Of a stretch of 64,000 bases of DNA, positions 54,994-63,854 are shown in pieces (position 1 is the first letter of the stretch; each line of letters starts with the position of its first letter). A program made the translations under genes and the position numbers. Source of the stretch: Natronococcus occultus SP4 (lineage in GTDB: Archaea; Halobacteriota; Halobacteria; Halobacteriales; Natrialbaceae); assembly GCF_000328685.1 (NCBI RefSeq), contig NC_019974.1:1107001-1171000 (forward strand). The letters are read 5' to 3'. The notes under the pieces are model-generated. The model was given only the letters and a program-made list of their open reading frames with translations. It made no database searches and was not told the origin of the DNA.

Positions 54994-55965
54994 TCAGTGA
55001 GCAAACGCGCCCGCCACTAGCAGAGGAAACACGAGCGTCGCCTCTGCTTCCACCTGTGTATAATTCGTTTCGTCATTCTTGATCTTCCCCCATGATACGG
55101 CTTCGTTTGGCGGCGCTCCGGAGAGGGATCCATCACCCTCCATTCCAGTCGATATATATACGACGTAGTCCGCGCCGCCGCGGAACAGATTCGTCATGAT
55201 CGCGTGATGTTTGGGAACGCCGCCACCGACCGCGATGAGCCCCGTCCTGTCCGCGAGCAATCCGTCCTCGATGAGCGAATCGTAATCGTCCAGAATTTCG
55301 ATTCCGACCTCCGAATCGTACCCTTGCCGATAGTAGTAGAGAAAGTTGCCGACCTCGGCGTCCGTCAGTGCCGGACAGTAGACCGGCACGTCGTTCTTCG
55401 CGGCCTGATTCAGGACCGAATCTTCGTCCTCGAGCGTGTGGCCGAGCTCACGGGCGAAGGCCGTCGGCGTTCGAACCTTCTCCTCTGCGAAAAAGTCGTC
55501 GAAGAAGTCGTAGAGGTACTCTTCCAACCAGACGTACCGGTCGGAGGGAACGAAGATGTTTCCGAGTCTGTTGATTCCCCGGTCGCGAAGCGAAGCCTCA
55601 TCAGCGTCCCACTCACCCAGCTTGAAGGGTTTCGCCGTCTTGATGACGTCCTCCGTCAGTGCTCCGGAGGTGGTGATAATGACGTCGACGTACCCCTCAC
55701 GAACGAGATACGCAACGGTCTCACGCAGCCCAGACGAGATGATATTCGAGGTAAACGTCAGATAGACCGTGGCATCGTCTTCCTGCATCTGCTTGGCAAT
55801 CCCAATGGCTTCTGCGAGCTGCGTGGCCTGGAACCCCGTGGTCTCGTAAGACGAGAGCAGTTCCTCGAAGTCAAATTCGCCACGGAAGTCATATCCTTGG
55901 ACGTCTGGCGTATCTAGCTCTGTTTCGCTTCCAGGAACGACGTGATCATGAGAGTCGTCGGTCAT
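54994..55965 (-). CDS. dys: Deoxyhypusine synthase
   Basis: A 323-aa enzyme transferring aminobutyl from spermidine (or making the related deoxyhypusine) on aIF5A. Motifs: YLTFTSNIISSGLRETVAYL, IITTSGALTEDVIKT, PVYCPALTDAEVGNFLYY, AVGGGVPKHHAIMTN, and the catalytic Lys in EAVSWGKIKND. Start MTDDSHDHVVPGSETELDTPDV is chosen because it fits known family starts, and cattcaaaatgg lies about 25-35 nt upstream; longer frames exist to 56049. A core translation-factor enzyme in an otherwise accessory area. Confidence 0.92.
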   Translation of the reverse strand: MTDDSHDHVVPGSETELDTPDVQGYDFRGEFDFEELLSSYETTGFQATQLAEAIGIAKQMQEDDATVYLTFTSNIISSGLRETVAYLVREGYVDVIITTSGALTEDVIKTAKPFKLGEWDADEASLRDRGINRLGNIFVPSDRYVWLEEYLYDFFDDFFAEEKVRTPTAFARELGHTLEDEDSVLNQAAKNDVPVYCPALTDAEVGNFLYYYRQGYDSEVGIEILDDYDSLIEDGLLADRTGLIAVGGGVPKHHAIMTNLFRGGADYVVYISTGMEGDGSLSGAPPNEAVSWGKIKNDETNYTQVEAEATLVFPLLVAGAFAH

Positions 55966-56195
55966 ACCGTACAATTGTGTGGTGACCATTTTGAATGACT
56001 CGGGATCGATCGGAGCTAAGATCACGACACTATCATCGGACGCAAACAAAAGTACTCAGCAGACGTCTGCTTGTGGTCAGTGGTTCGTTCTGTGGTAGAG
56101 AGGGCCGGATTCTGTACCGTGAACGGAATTACTCTCTATCCACCGACGGTAGCCAGAACGGGAGTCCTCGCTGACTCCAATCGCCAGTGGGTGAT

Positions 56196-56327
56196 TCAAA
56201 CCGTCCCATTCGTGATCAAGAGGAGCGTGAACCCGGCAATAACGACGACTGCGAGCCAGGAAAAGAAAATTATCGCTGCTTGCTTGCCAGTGAGCTGGTC
56301 GCCACTAAGGACTCTGTCGAGCTCCAT
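56196..56327 (-). CDS. Small one-span membrane protein
   Basis: A 43-aa protein from start MELDRVLSGDQLTGKQAAII, then FFSWLAVVVIAGFTLLLITNG, a single membrane helix. The longer frame to 56426 is possible. Small single-span proteins of this type are frequent in haloarchaea; function unknown. Confidence 0.5.
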   Translation of the reverse strand: MELDRVLSGDQLTGKQAAIIFFSWLAVVVIAGFTLLLITNGTV

Positions 56328-56482
56328 GATCGAAGGTAATGAGCCAGCAAGCATAAACGGTTTGGTATCTATCTGAGAGGTTCGGACGGTATCCAGACCG
56401 ACTAGTGAAGCGCGTATATCGTCCACAGACGATGGAGTCGCCCGTAATTAGGACGATCACGTATATCTGGCTCCAAACTCCA

Positions 56483-56659
56483 CTACTCCTCTGACTTCAT
56501 CTGCTGTAAGCTTCTGAGGAGGTCCTCGGTTGAGACGTTCTCTTCAAAGATTACCTTACCCTGGTATTCGGTAGGCTGATCTTCGGAACGAGAGTCCACT
56601 TCAGAGATTGCTTGCTCACGGCGCTCGTACTCGCTCTGATCATAGTTGCCCATTCCCAT
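56483..56659 (-). CDS. DUF5786-like small acidic protein
   Basis: A 58-aa protein from start MGMGNYDQSEYERREQAISE...YQGKVIFEENVSTEDLLRSLQQMKSEE. The pattern MGxGxYDxxExERRE...YxGKVxxxxxxSTEDLLxxxxxxK is that of a small haloarchaeal family (DUF5786-like as I recall it). The start at 56659 is favoured over 56692 by that pattern. Function unknown, possibly stress-related. Confidence 0.75.
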   Translation of the reverse strand: MGMGNYDQSEYERREQAISEVDSRSEDQPTEYQGKVIFEENVSTEDLLRSLQQMKSEE

Positions 56660-56692
56660 ACAAGTGGTAGCTTGGCGAGCAAAGATAATCAA

Positions 56693-57150
56693 GATATTGG
56701 CTGCTGAAGTGGCTACTCGTTGATCTAGTGGTTACTTATAAAACAGCAGTATAGCTGTAATATATCGTTCCAGCTACTGACAAGCATATCTGTCGGAGAC
56801 GACCCCCAGAGCTGGTCTCCAGGAGGACTTTTTGACGACACACGGTGTGTTTACACCCGTACTTTTGTATAAAATGTGCTGGCCGTCGGTCAGCGAGTAA
56901 TATAAAAGGACACTATATTCGAACGAAGGGAAACGGTAGTGAGCTAACAAACGGGGTGCCACCAAGACGCTACAACCGAGGGATATTCAGCCAGTCATTA
57001 GTGAAGCGAAATGGAGAATAGATGATAGTAGTAAAGATTCCGAGGACGGAATACTCTCGTCTTTTCGTCGGTCCGAATGTAATGAGAAGAGCATCAAACT
57101 GGTTGAGCTGAAATCAGAAATTCTTAGAGCCACAATCCCTAACGAGAGGT
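56693..57150. other. Gene-poor A/T-rich stretch
   Basis: About 460 nt with several TATA-like strings (cttataaaaca, gtataaaatgtgc, gtaatataaaagg) and no supportable gene. It may hold promoters for the flanking genes. Confidence 0.3.
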
Positions 57151-57435
57151 ATGGCCGAACTCAACCCGATCGCGAAACGGATGCACAACATCAGCCCCGA
57201 TCCCATTGAACTCACGTTTGACGATGGGAGAAGTGCGATCTTCACTCTTTCAGGTGCAGAGTTTTTCCAGCAAGAATTCCAAGCAGAGGGTACCTGCAGG
57301 GACGACGACGCAGCGTATCGATTCATCTCGAGCAGCGATAATGAATCGGTCCTTGTTGGACGACAGGGATCGAACGACTCTGGATGGACGAACGTCGGTA
57401 CGGTTGTTGAGGCGAGTAAGGTCAAAAACGAATAG
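57151..57435 (+). CDS. Haloarchaeal conserved hypothetical protein
   Basis: A 94-aa protein (MAELNPIAKRMHNISPDPIELTFDDGRSAIFTLSGAEFFQQEFQAE...). It reads as a small beta-rich fold (PIELTFDDGRSAIFTL, YRFISSSDNESVLVGRQG, WTNVGTVVEASKV). Similar short proteins occur in haloarchaeal genomes without assigned function. It stands alone on the plus strand. Confidence 0.65.
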   Translation: MAELNPIAKRMHNISPDPIELTFDDGRSAIFTLSGAEFFQQEFQAEGTCRDDDAAYRFISSSDNESVLVGRQGSNDSGWTNVGTVVEASKVKNE

Positions 57436-57542
57436 GAACGCTGCGCTCCAGAAGCCGGGTTCCTCCAATATAGTGCTATTTTAGAACGGGTGCGGTACGA
57501 CTCCAGTCTCGGTCATACCCCGGCAAATCGGGAGACAGATCG

Positions 57543-58343
57543 CTACCGGAAACCGTCCATATACGTTTCCTCGATCGCCGTTTCTAGGTCCTCGACATGG
57601 TTTCTGAGAAGAGTAGGCAGTTCGTCAATAAATCGTTCGCTCGAGAATCTGTACTTCGGCCCGATAATAGCGATCGCACCCAGAACACTTCCATCGGGAG
57701 TCTTTACCCGCCTTCCGACCTCGCGTAATCCGTCTACATACTCTTCGTCGGTAAATGCGATGCCTTCCTCGCGAATCCGCTCCAGTTCATCAAAAAGCGT
57801 CTCCCGATCCGTAATCGTCTGCTCGGTCTGTGCTGGCAGTCCCCACTCGTCAAGGACGTCCTCGACATGATCGTCGGAGAGTTCAGCAAGGATCGCCTTC
57901 CCAGTCGCAACGTTGTGAAGATGATAGTAGATGCCGGCGGAGGTCGCCATATTCGGTGCGTGTTGCTCCTTGACGGGAAATTGGCTATCCTGATGGAACG
58001 ATTCGTGCACCAGAATTCCCCGGTTATTATTCCGGACGACGAATTCGACCTCTTCGTCCGTCTGGTCGGAAATCTTATTTACGGTATTTTTGGCTAACAT
58101 ATACGCCCTCTTTCGCGATCTCGCGTACTCCCCGTGATTCAGAAATCGTAACCCGATATGATACTGTTCCCCCTCTCTTGCGAGGTACCCGTTTTCGAGA
58201 AGTGTTCTGAGATGCACGTGAATCGTACTTTTTGCGATCTCTAATTCGGTAGCCAGCTCACTCGCCGTTGCCCCACCCAGATTCTGAATCGTATTTATTA
58301 TCGAGAGTGATCGTTCTGTTGTTTTCGCCGTTTGTTTCCCCAT
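57543..58343 (-). CDS. IclR-family transcriptional regulator
   Basis: A 266-aa regulator. The N-terminal winged helix is RSLSIINTIQNLGGATASELATELEIAKSTIHVHLRTLLENGYL. The IclR effector domain spans about 75-255 (HAPNMATSAGIYYHLHNVATGKAILAELSDDHVEDVL...ITDRETLFDELERIREEGIAFTDEEYVDGLREVG...). IclR proteins often control catabolic genes for aromatic or organic acids. Box A-like tacatatatg lies about 25-35 nt upstream. Its targets may be the neighbouring catabolic genes, but this is inferred. Confidence 0.9.
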   Translation of the reverse strand: MGKQTAKTTERSLSIINTIQNLGGATASELATELEIAKSTIHVHLRTLLENGYLAREGEQYHIGLRFLNHGEYARSRKRAYMLAKNTVNKISDQTDEEVEFVVRNNNRGILVHESFHQDSQFPVKEQHAPNMATSAGIYYHLHNVATGKAILAELSDDHVEDVLDEWGLPAQTEQTITDRETLFDELERIREEGIAFTDEEYVDGLREVGRRVKTPDGSVLGAIAIIGPKYRFSSERFIDELPTLLRNHVEDLETAIEETYMDGFR

Positions 58344-58817
58344 ATCTTCTGCTCTACCTGCTGGGACATATATGTACGGCCATCCTGTCCTATTAAGTAC
58401 TGTTCGGTGGACGCATCACGCTTCGGTACCCCAAGAGAAATACCACTCGAGAATTACGGAAGCGGTCAATCCGCATTTGAGAGTCTGAGACCACCATCGA
58501 TGAGTCTTGATTGGGGTAGCCGATCCGACCGCTCAGTCCTACTCTGGAGATGGGAGTTCGATAGCCATCTTGATCGGTGAGAAATTCGGCCTCCGAGAGA
58601 TCCACTGGAATGGGGGACGGCGATCTCCCCATCCAACCCATTCTCCACGAGTTTGGTGGCTACCCTCGTTACAGAAAGCAAAAGCCGTGTGACTTCGCCC
58701 CTAAACCGCCATAACCAGGGCCAAGGCTCAGCCAAAGACTCCCAGTCACCACGATAACGTTGTCTATTACGTACGATTCAAAATACAGAAGGCGGAATGT
58801 CACTCTATAAGTACTAG
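58344..58817. other. Gene-poor stretch before the TBP gene
   Basis: Minus-strand frames at 58393-58641 and 58466-58735 share a plausible protein character across a frame change, so a decayed gene may be present, but I cannot identify it. Candidate TBP promoter elements: ttcaaaatac (58777-58786), about 30-40 nt before the ATG. Confidence 0.3.
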
Positions 58818-59375
58818 ATGACTGATCCCACAGACACCATTACTATCGAAAACGTAGTCGCCTCAGGCGATACTGGACGGGAGTTCGATCTCCAGACACT
58901 GGCCGAAGACCTCGACAACGCACAATACGATCCGAAGACGTTTCCAGGTATTGTCTACCGCATAGATGAGCCGAAATCTGCTGGTCTGATATTTCATACG
59001 GGGAAAGTCGTCTGCACCGGATCGAAGAGTGTCGAAGATATCAACAAATCAGTCGAGTCTATTTTCAATGCGTTCGAACGTCTAGGAATTTCAATTGAAG
59101 AAAACCCCTTCACTGTCCAAAATATCGTCTCATCAGCGGATCTGGGATACTCTCTTAACCTCAATGCTGTTGCTGTCGGTTTAGGGCTAGGACAGATCGA
59201 ATACGAACCTGAACAGTTCCCTGGACTCGTCTATCGGCTTGACGAACCGGACGTCGTTGCATTGCTTTTTGGGAGCGGAAAGACTGTCATCACTGGCGGT
59301 ACGGAGGTCCAAGACGCAACAAATGCTGTTAACGTTATTGCCTCAAAACTCGAGGACTTAGGACTTAACTCCTGA
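58818..59375 (+). CDS. tbp: TATA-box binding protein TBP
   Basis: A 185-aa TBP with the two direct repeats of the saddle fold. Repeat 1 is ITIENVVASGDTGREFDLQTLAEDL...FPGIVYRIDEPKSAGLIFHTGKVVCTGSKS; repeat 2 is FTVQNIVSSADLGYSLNLNAVAVGL...FPGLVYRLDEPDVVALLFGSGKTVITGG. Haloarchaea carry several TBPs with different promoter preferences. Its closeness to a TFB paralogue (7.2 kb away) suggests an accessory transcription pair. It starts at a leaderless-type ATG. Confidence 0.95.
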   Translation: MTDPTDTITIENVVASGDTGREFDLQTLAEDLDNAQYDPKTFPGIVYRIDEPKSAGLIFHTGKVVCTGSKSVEDINKSVESIFNAFERLGISIEENPFTVQNIVSSADLGYSLNLNAVAVGLGLGQIEYEPEQFPGLVYRLDEPDVVALLFGSGKTVITGGTEVQDATNAVNVIASKLEDLGLNS

Positions 59376-60291
59376 ATGGATCAACAGGCATGTGATGACT
59401 GTCCATACTACAACACTAGAGGTCAAATATACCCATTCAATTATTATTGGGGATAATACGGACTACTGCCTGCTTTCGAAGTTTCAAATAGACTATCTTA
59501 TAATTATCTATAGATGATAGATAGATGGGAGTATAAGATACACATCACTACATATTCATGTAGAGTATTTGATGGAAACGTCAAGAGCACCACAGCAGGA
59601 ACCGACCTTCAAACATGGAACGATACCCGCGATCTGCCATCGAGCTCTAAGCACGACGCTACTCCCGATTCTTGTTCTCGAGTTGCATAAACCCTGACAG
59701 TTTCAACATAGAGAAATGCCGTTTCGCTTTCTCTTTGATAGATCTATATGAATAACGATACGAGACTGTTCACAATATCGGTATAAGGTTTTTCTTGATG
59801 AGAGTCTGTATAGATAATACTATAGTTCTAGATGCCCCGTTTTCACCTGGAAGATAGCTAACGAGTAGACCTGTCCTGCTGCTCAGAGGAAGGAGCATTG
59901 TCTTGAACCTGTCGTCGAGAGTATTAGTGAACGTTTTCCCACTGACGTCCTTCCACGACTGCAGTCGTGTGGTTCTCGTCACAGACGTGGTCTCATGGTT
60001 GGTGAGGGTCGCGGATTCGCTTTCTCCGCGTCCGAAAGCGACCCGCGTTGTGGGTCGCGCCAGTGCGACCGCCGGACGAGGGCGCGGCTTCATCTACCCC
60101 GTTAGGGTGTGTATCCTTCCCTCGGCCTCGGTACGCGAAAGTACGGTTCGAGGTCGCGTCAAGCTTGCGCGCTTCATTCCACGACTGAAGTCGTCGGCTT
60201 TCGCGCTGTTCAGCAGTAATGTGGATATACGATTATCATTCGCTGGACTAAAGGTGCTGCTCAAGAGTCTGGTAAAGAAGAATCAACGCTC
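59376..60291. other. 900-nt gene-free stretch
   Basis: No gene supported. It contains a roughly 260-nt segment (about 59945-60206) bounded by two IS200/IS605-style hairpins, listed separately. The rest is A/T-rich in the first half. Confidence 0.4.
59945..60206 (-). repeat. Pair of IS605-style hairpins, possible MITE
   Basis: On the minus strand, GAACCACACGACTGCAGTCG then TGGAAGGACGTCA (about 59975-59942) and AAAGCCGACGACTTCAGTCG then TGGAATGAAGC (about 60206-60176) both follow the right-end style (GGAAGCC-stem-GTGG-AA-GA). They flank about 200 bp of GC-rich DNA with no tnpB. This could be a non-autonomous element or two relic ends. Confidence 0.45.
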
Positions 60292-60702
60292 ATGGAGATT
60301 TCTGAAAAGCTACTGTGTGTATTTACCGCTAAGGTCGAAGAACAGGACGATACATACGTAATTGAGGTCCCCAAACGCGAACTCAATGTTGGCGATGTAG
60401 AATTAGCGGAAGGGTATCGGACAGCGCTCTTTCCGTCTCGCTCGTCGGATCGAGGCGACCAGTCGGGGCAGACGCGAGAGTCGTCCAGGGCCCCACATCC
60501 TGAGCCACCGGCCACGGAGGGAGAAACACGGACTGTCGAGATCGAGAACACTGGAGAACAAGGGGATGGGATTACTCGTGTCGAACGCGGTTACGTGATC
60601 ATTGTTCCCGAAACGACACCGGGAGATCGTGTCAAAATCAAAGTCACCGACGTTCAGGAGAACGTGGCCTTCGCCGAGGTCCTCGAGCACGAGGACACGT
60701 AG
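60292..60702 (+). CDS. TRAM-domain protein
   Basis: A 136-aa protein. The C-terminal part (VEIENTGEQGDGITRVERGYVIIVPETTPGDRVKIKVTDVQENVAFAEVL) is a TRAM domain, a small RNA-binding beta-barrel used in archaeal RNA chaperones. The N-terminal part (LCVFTAKVEEQDDTYVIEVPKRELNVGD) and an Arg/Ser/Pro linker are less familiar. It may act as a cold-shock-like RNA chaperone. Length exceeds the usual ~60-aa stand-alone TRAM proteins, so it is a two-part protein. Confidence 0.85.
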   Translation: MEISEKLLCVFTAKVEEQDDTYVIEVPKRELNVGDVELAEGYRTALFPSRSSDRGDQSGQTRESSRAPHPEPPATEGETRTVEIENTGEQGDGITRVERGYVIIVPETTPGDRVKIKVTDVQENVAFAEVLEHEDT

Positions 60703-60911
60703 TACGAGTCGATTCAACTACCATCTTTCCGGAGGGAGCTGATGGGAGAACCGGACTTCGAGAACGACCGCTTGGTATGGGCAGTCAGCCACCGATCACG
60801 ACGGCTGGGTTAGACGAACTCCCGTGAAGTGGCAGCGTCCGTAGTTGCGAACCCGGGACTTCCACTGCTCGGGATTCCTGCGTTACCGTGACGCGTCTCG
60901 ACCGCATCCCA

Positions 60912-60949
60912 GAACGTGAAGCGTTCTGGGGGCGCCTTTAGGCGCAGAA
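60912..60949. repeat. Two adjacent strong hairpins
   Basis: CCCAGAACG-TGAAG-CGTTCTGGG (about 60908-60930) is followed at once by GGCGCC-TTTA-GGCGC. They sit just downstream of the Cys-rich small gene's end and 200 nt after the TRAM gene. They may serve as a terminator for converging transcripts or be a relic element end. Confidence 0.4.
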
Positions 60950-60964
60950 GGGTATCAAAGAGGT

Positions 60965-61093
60965 CTATTCAAGAGTTATGACGATTTGATACGTTTTAAG
61001 ACAGCCTCGACAACAAAAGCGCCCATCAATGTCGGAATCGGTAACTGTCGAGCCAGCCACTGGCAGCCCACAATGGGTGCATGCTTCAGTCAT
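60965..61093 (-). CDS. 42-aa Cys-rich putative metal carrier coupled to the amine oxidase
   Basis: A 42-aa protein: MTEACTHCGLPVAGSTVTDS then DIDGRFCCRGCLKTYQIVIT. Cysteines at 5, 8, 27, 28 and 31 (CxxC and CCxxC) resemble the metal-binding unit seen at the start of haloarchaeal copper-transport ATPases. The start codon overlaps the amine oxidase stop by 8 nt (ATGACTGA), so translation is coupled. A copper-supply role for topaquinone enzyme assembly is a reasonable hypothesis, since the neighbour needs copper. A longer in-frame start at 61204 is less likely. Confidence 0.7.
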   Translation of the reverse strand: MTEACTHCGLPVAGSTVTDSDIDGRFCCRGCLKTYQIVITLE

Positions 61094-63131
61094 CGTCTGA
61101 TTCGGATCCGGCAACAGTGTCGGGATCGTCGTATTTTTGTTCTCGCCGAGCATGGATATCTTTGATCGCGTGTTCCGGTGGAACATCGATGGCCGGGTTC
61201 TCACTGAAGAAGTTCACTGGCTCCAGCTTGAAACTCGCCGGATGGACGGGCAAGACCGGCCAGTCTTCGGGGCGGTCGACGTGGTTGACACCAAGGGTAT
61301 ACCATAGCACGATATCCTCGCCATCGAGCGAGCGATCCTGCTGGGTCCACTTCGGGAGCCCGTCACCACCGGGATTCTGATTCGGATACTCCCCCGCCGG
61401 GAACCGCTCGTCATCCCGATGTGGCGTTGCCCAGAGATGATAGGCGATATAGCCAGCCCGCTCCATAACGCTGGACTGTTGTTGGGCCGCCGCCTCAACG
61501 TTCTCTCCGGGAACGAGTTTGTAGCCGACAGGCTGATCGAGTCGATTCGTATTCTCAACATGCTCGACTTGCCAGTATCGACCCTTCAACGAGTTAATTA
61601 GTTCTCGTGCTTCTTTCTCGGTTTCGAGCGGTGTTTTGTCCGCATAGAAGGCTGCTCCTGTCGGGTTGATATCATCGACCGCTTCCTCGCCATCCCATTG
61701 AATCTGTTTGTTCGGCCCCTTCGGGACTGGCTGGTTTTGCCGTCTGTACAGACGGTTTTTCTCGCCGCCGACTTCCATATCAATCCGGAAATTGAAGAAG
61801 TGCTGGTGGACCATCCCCTTAACATTCGGTGCCAACATCTCGTAATAGCCCGACGTGGGATCCTCGTCAGAGTCAACGAGACCATTGCTGTTGATCCCCG
61901 TTAACCGAACCTGTGGCTCGATCGAGCCGTCCTGATAGAAGTACCAGTTAAATTCGTAGTCGTAATTCCCCACGGTGGCGACGAACGAGACGACGAGTCG
62001 CCTGTTCCGCCTCACCTCGGAGTTTTCGGTCCGCCAGTTCGTATGTTTCCAGAGAGTGCCATAATCCTCCTCATGGACACAGATGGCGTTCGGGACGACG
62101 TTTACCTCACCATCGACGTCGTTCATCACCGCGTCGAAATAGTACATATGACCGAGACAGTCACAGCCCTCAGTCAGCGAGTTCGCCAGTCTCCCGATAT
62201 TGTACTCACCAATGTCACCAGCGTTCTTCCAGTTGTGATTGGGATCCGGATCGCCGTACGGAACGTTCATTTCTGCAGCCGATGCACGGTGGATAATCGG
62301 TCTGACCTCACCGTCGTCCTCGTAGCCGATATTGTAGAGAACGAGCCCTTCGCGTTTTGTCCAGCCAACACGGAGATGCCAGTTTTGCCACTCGATCTTT
62401 CGCCCGTCGATCTCCCAGCTCGGACCTTCCGGTTGGTCGACGTTGTATGGCCGCAGATCGTCACGAAGATCCCGATCCTCCTCACGGTACGGTGCGTCCT
62501 CGAGGTCGGAGACGACATCGTCTACCTTTGTACCCCGGTCGAGGACTTTTACGACTGCCATCTCATCGAGATCGACCCATGCATGGAGCCCGTCCAGGGG
62601 TCGCGCATACCCGTTGTCTGTCTCGCTGGTTCGGATCCACGACATCGCATGGGCGAGCCGACGGTTTCGGTCGACGTTCTCGGGAACGAGATGGTGACCG
62701 ACCGACCACGGATCGACGATTGCGAGGTCGAAATTCTCGACGCCTCGCTTGCTTGCAGCTTCTCGCCACTCCTCGTTGTTTTTGACCGTCTGTTCGCACT
62801 CATCGAACTCTGCAAGCGTGATAGACGGTTGAACGTCAGGCCGCTCCTCTATCGAAGTGAGTTCTTCAGTGTCAAGTGAAACGACGGCTTCGTAGTTCGT
62901 CTTCTCATTGCTGTCTCGAAGGATCACGAACGCTTTCCGTTCTATTTGCGTATCGTTTTTCTCGAAGTCTTTGATCTCGCGCTTCGGTGGTTCCTCGAGT
63001 ACGATCTTTATATACCGATACCCCTCATCGATTGTTTGTTCAGCTTCGAGGATTTCGCGCGCCTGATGGATCTCTTCGGCCGTCAATGGGTCGTACGGAT
63101 GATCCACCGTTGTTGTGGCTTCTGCCGTCAT
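61086..63131 (-). CDS. Copper amine oxidase, second copy
   Basis: A 681-aa copper amine oxidase. Y390 in VGNYDYEF is the topaquinone precursor, the copper His are H442 and H444 in VHQHFFNF, with H617 in GVNHVDRPEDWP. The catalytic base lies in AGDIGEYNIGR. Start MTAEATTTVDHPYDPLTAEE is chosen for its box A (cataatatatag, 63151-63162) about 25 nt upstream; a longer frame to 63173 exists. It differs considerably from the copy at 48573, so substrate ranges may differ. It is transcribed with the 42-aa Cys-rich gene. Confidence 0.95.
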   Translation of the reverse strand: MTAEATTTVDHPYDPLTAEEIHQAREILEAEQTIDEGYRYIKIVLEEPPKREIKDFEKNDTQIERKAFVILRDSNEKTNYEAVVSLDTEELTSIEERPDVQPSITLAEFDECEQTVKNNEEWREAASKRGVENFDLAIVDPWSVGHHLVPENVDRNRRLAHAMSWIRTSETDNGYARPLDGLHAWVDLDEMAVVKVLDRGTKVDDVVSDLEDAPYREEDRDLRDDLRPYNVDQPEGPSWEIDGRKIEWQNWHLRVGWTKREGLVLYNIGYEDDGEVRPIIHRASAAEMNVPYGDPDPNHNWKNAGDIGEYNIGRLANSLTEGCDCLGHMYYFDAVMNDVDGEVNVVPNAICVHEEDYGTLWKHTNWRTENSEVRRNRRLVVSFVATVGNYDYEFNWYFYQDGSIEPQVRLTGINSNGLVDSDEDPTSGYYEMLAPNVKGMVHQHFFNFRIDMEVGGEKNRLYRRQNQPVPKGPNKQIQWDGEEAVDDINPTGAAFYADKTPLETEKEARELINSLKGRYWQVEHVENTNRLDQPVGYKLVPGENVEAAAQQQSSVMERAGYIAYHLWATPHRDDERFPAGEYPNQNPGGDGLPKWTQQDRSLDGEDIVLWYTLGVNHVDRPEDWPVLPVHPASFKLEPVNFFSENPAIDVPPEHAIKDIHARREQKYDDPDTVAGSESDDD

Positions 63132-63150
63132 GGTCCTTGGCACCACACAC

Positions 63151-63162
63151 CATAATATATAG
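63151..63162 (-). promoter_or_regulatory. Box A of the second amine oxidase gene
   Basis: On the minus strand CTATATATTATG lies about 20-31 nt before the ATG at 63131, the spacing expected for a leaderless transcript. Confidence 0.6.
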
Positions 63163-63502
63163 TTTTGGTACACTTCGCAGCTATGGTCCAGTCCGTTGGT
63201 AGTGAGGAGTGATACAGTGCTACTTGGAGGTCAGTCTGATACGATCTCGCTCCCTAGTTGCCGGCGATCGTGACAGCCCGAGCCCACGCGGCCCTACGCA
63301 ACTTCGGATCGGCGTTCTCAAACCCACAGCTCGACGACTCAGCGCTGCAATGCCCACACGTTGTCCTCGAGTGCTGCGTCTGCGTCATCCAGTAGTGGCC
63401 CTGGCCGTGATGCCATCCTCTCCGCCGTAAGCGACGGGATTTTCTCCTCGCAACCACGACCCACACACTAGCGGTAGTTTACGCTACCGAACTGGGTAGC
63501 AG

Positions 63503-63597
63503 GAGAGAACGACTTCCGGTCATAGCTCTACCTTGTAGCCAGAACAACTTAAAGAACGGATACTGGATGTTCGGTCTTCTCGAACGTAGAGTTGACC
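63503..63597 (+). repeat. Dispersed repeat copy B (~95 bp)
   Basis: Matches 34330-34427 (see that entry). It is preceded by a sequence rich in TAGC and followed within about 55 nt by an IS605-style hairpin. No gene overlaps it. Confidence 0.65.
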
Positions 63598-63649
63598 TCG
63601 CTCTCGGCGGCCGGAACCGAATTAGTGGACGGCAGTTGACCCCAGTGGG

Positions 63650-63684
63650 GGAACCCCACGGCTGTAGCCGTGTGGAGGATGTCA
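63650..63684 (+). repeat. IS200/IS605-style right-end hairpin relic
   Basis: GGAACCCCACGGCTGTAGCC then GTGTGGAGGATGTCA. The stem CCACGGCT/AGCCGTG and the ending GGAGGATGTCA match right ends of TnpB-type elements. No tnpB sequence remains next to it. Flanking 63174-63854 holds no supported gene. Confidence 0.55.
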
Positions 63685-63854
63685 GTGTTGAGACGGTCAA
63701 AGATCAGGGTCTGGACGTTCATATCAAGGCACGCTCCACTCAGACAACGGCTCGGGGATAAACACCAACCGAGGTCCAAGCACCGTGATTCCGATTCGAA
63801 GGCAACGATAACGGCCCTACGAACCGCCGGCTAACGCATCCCGAACAGCCGTAC

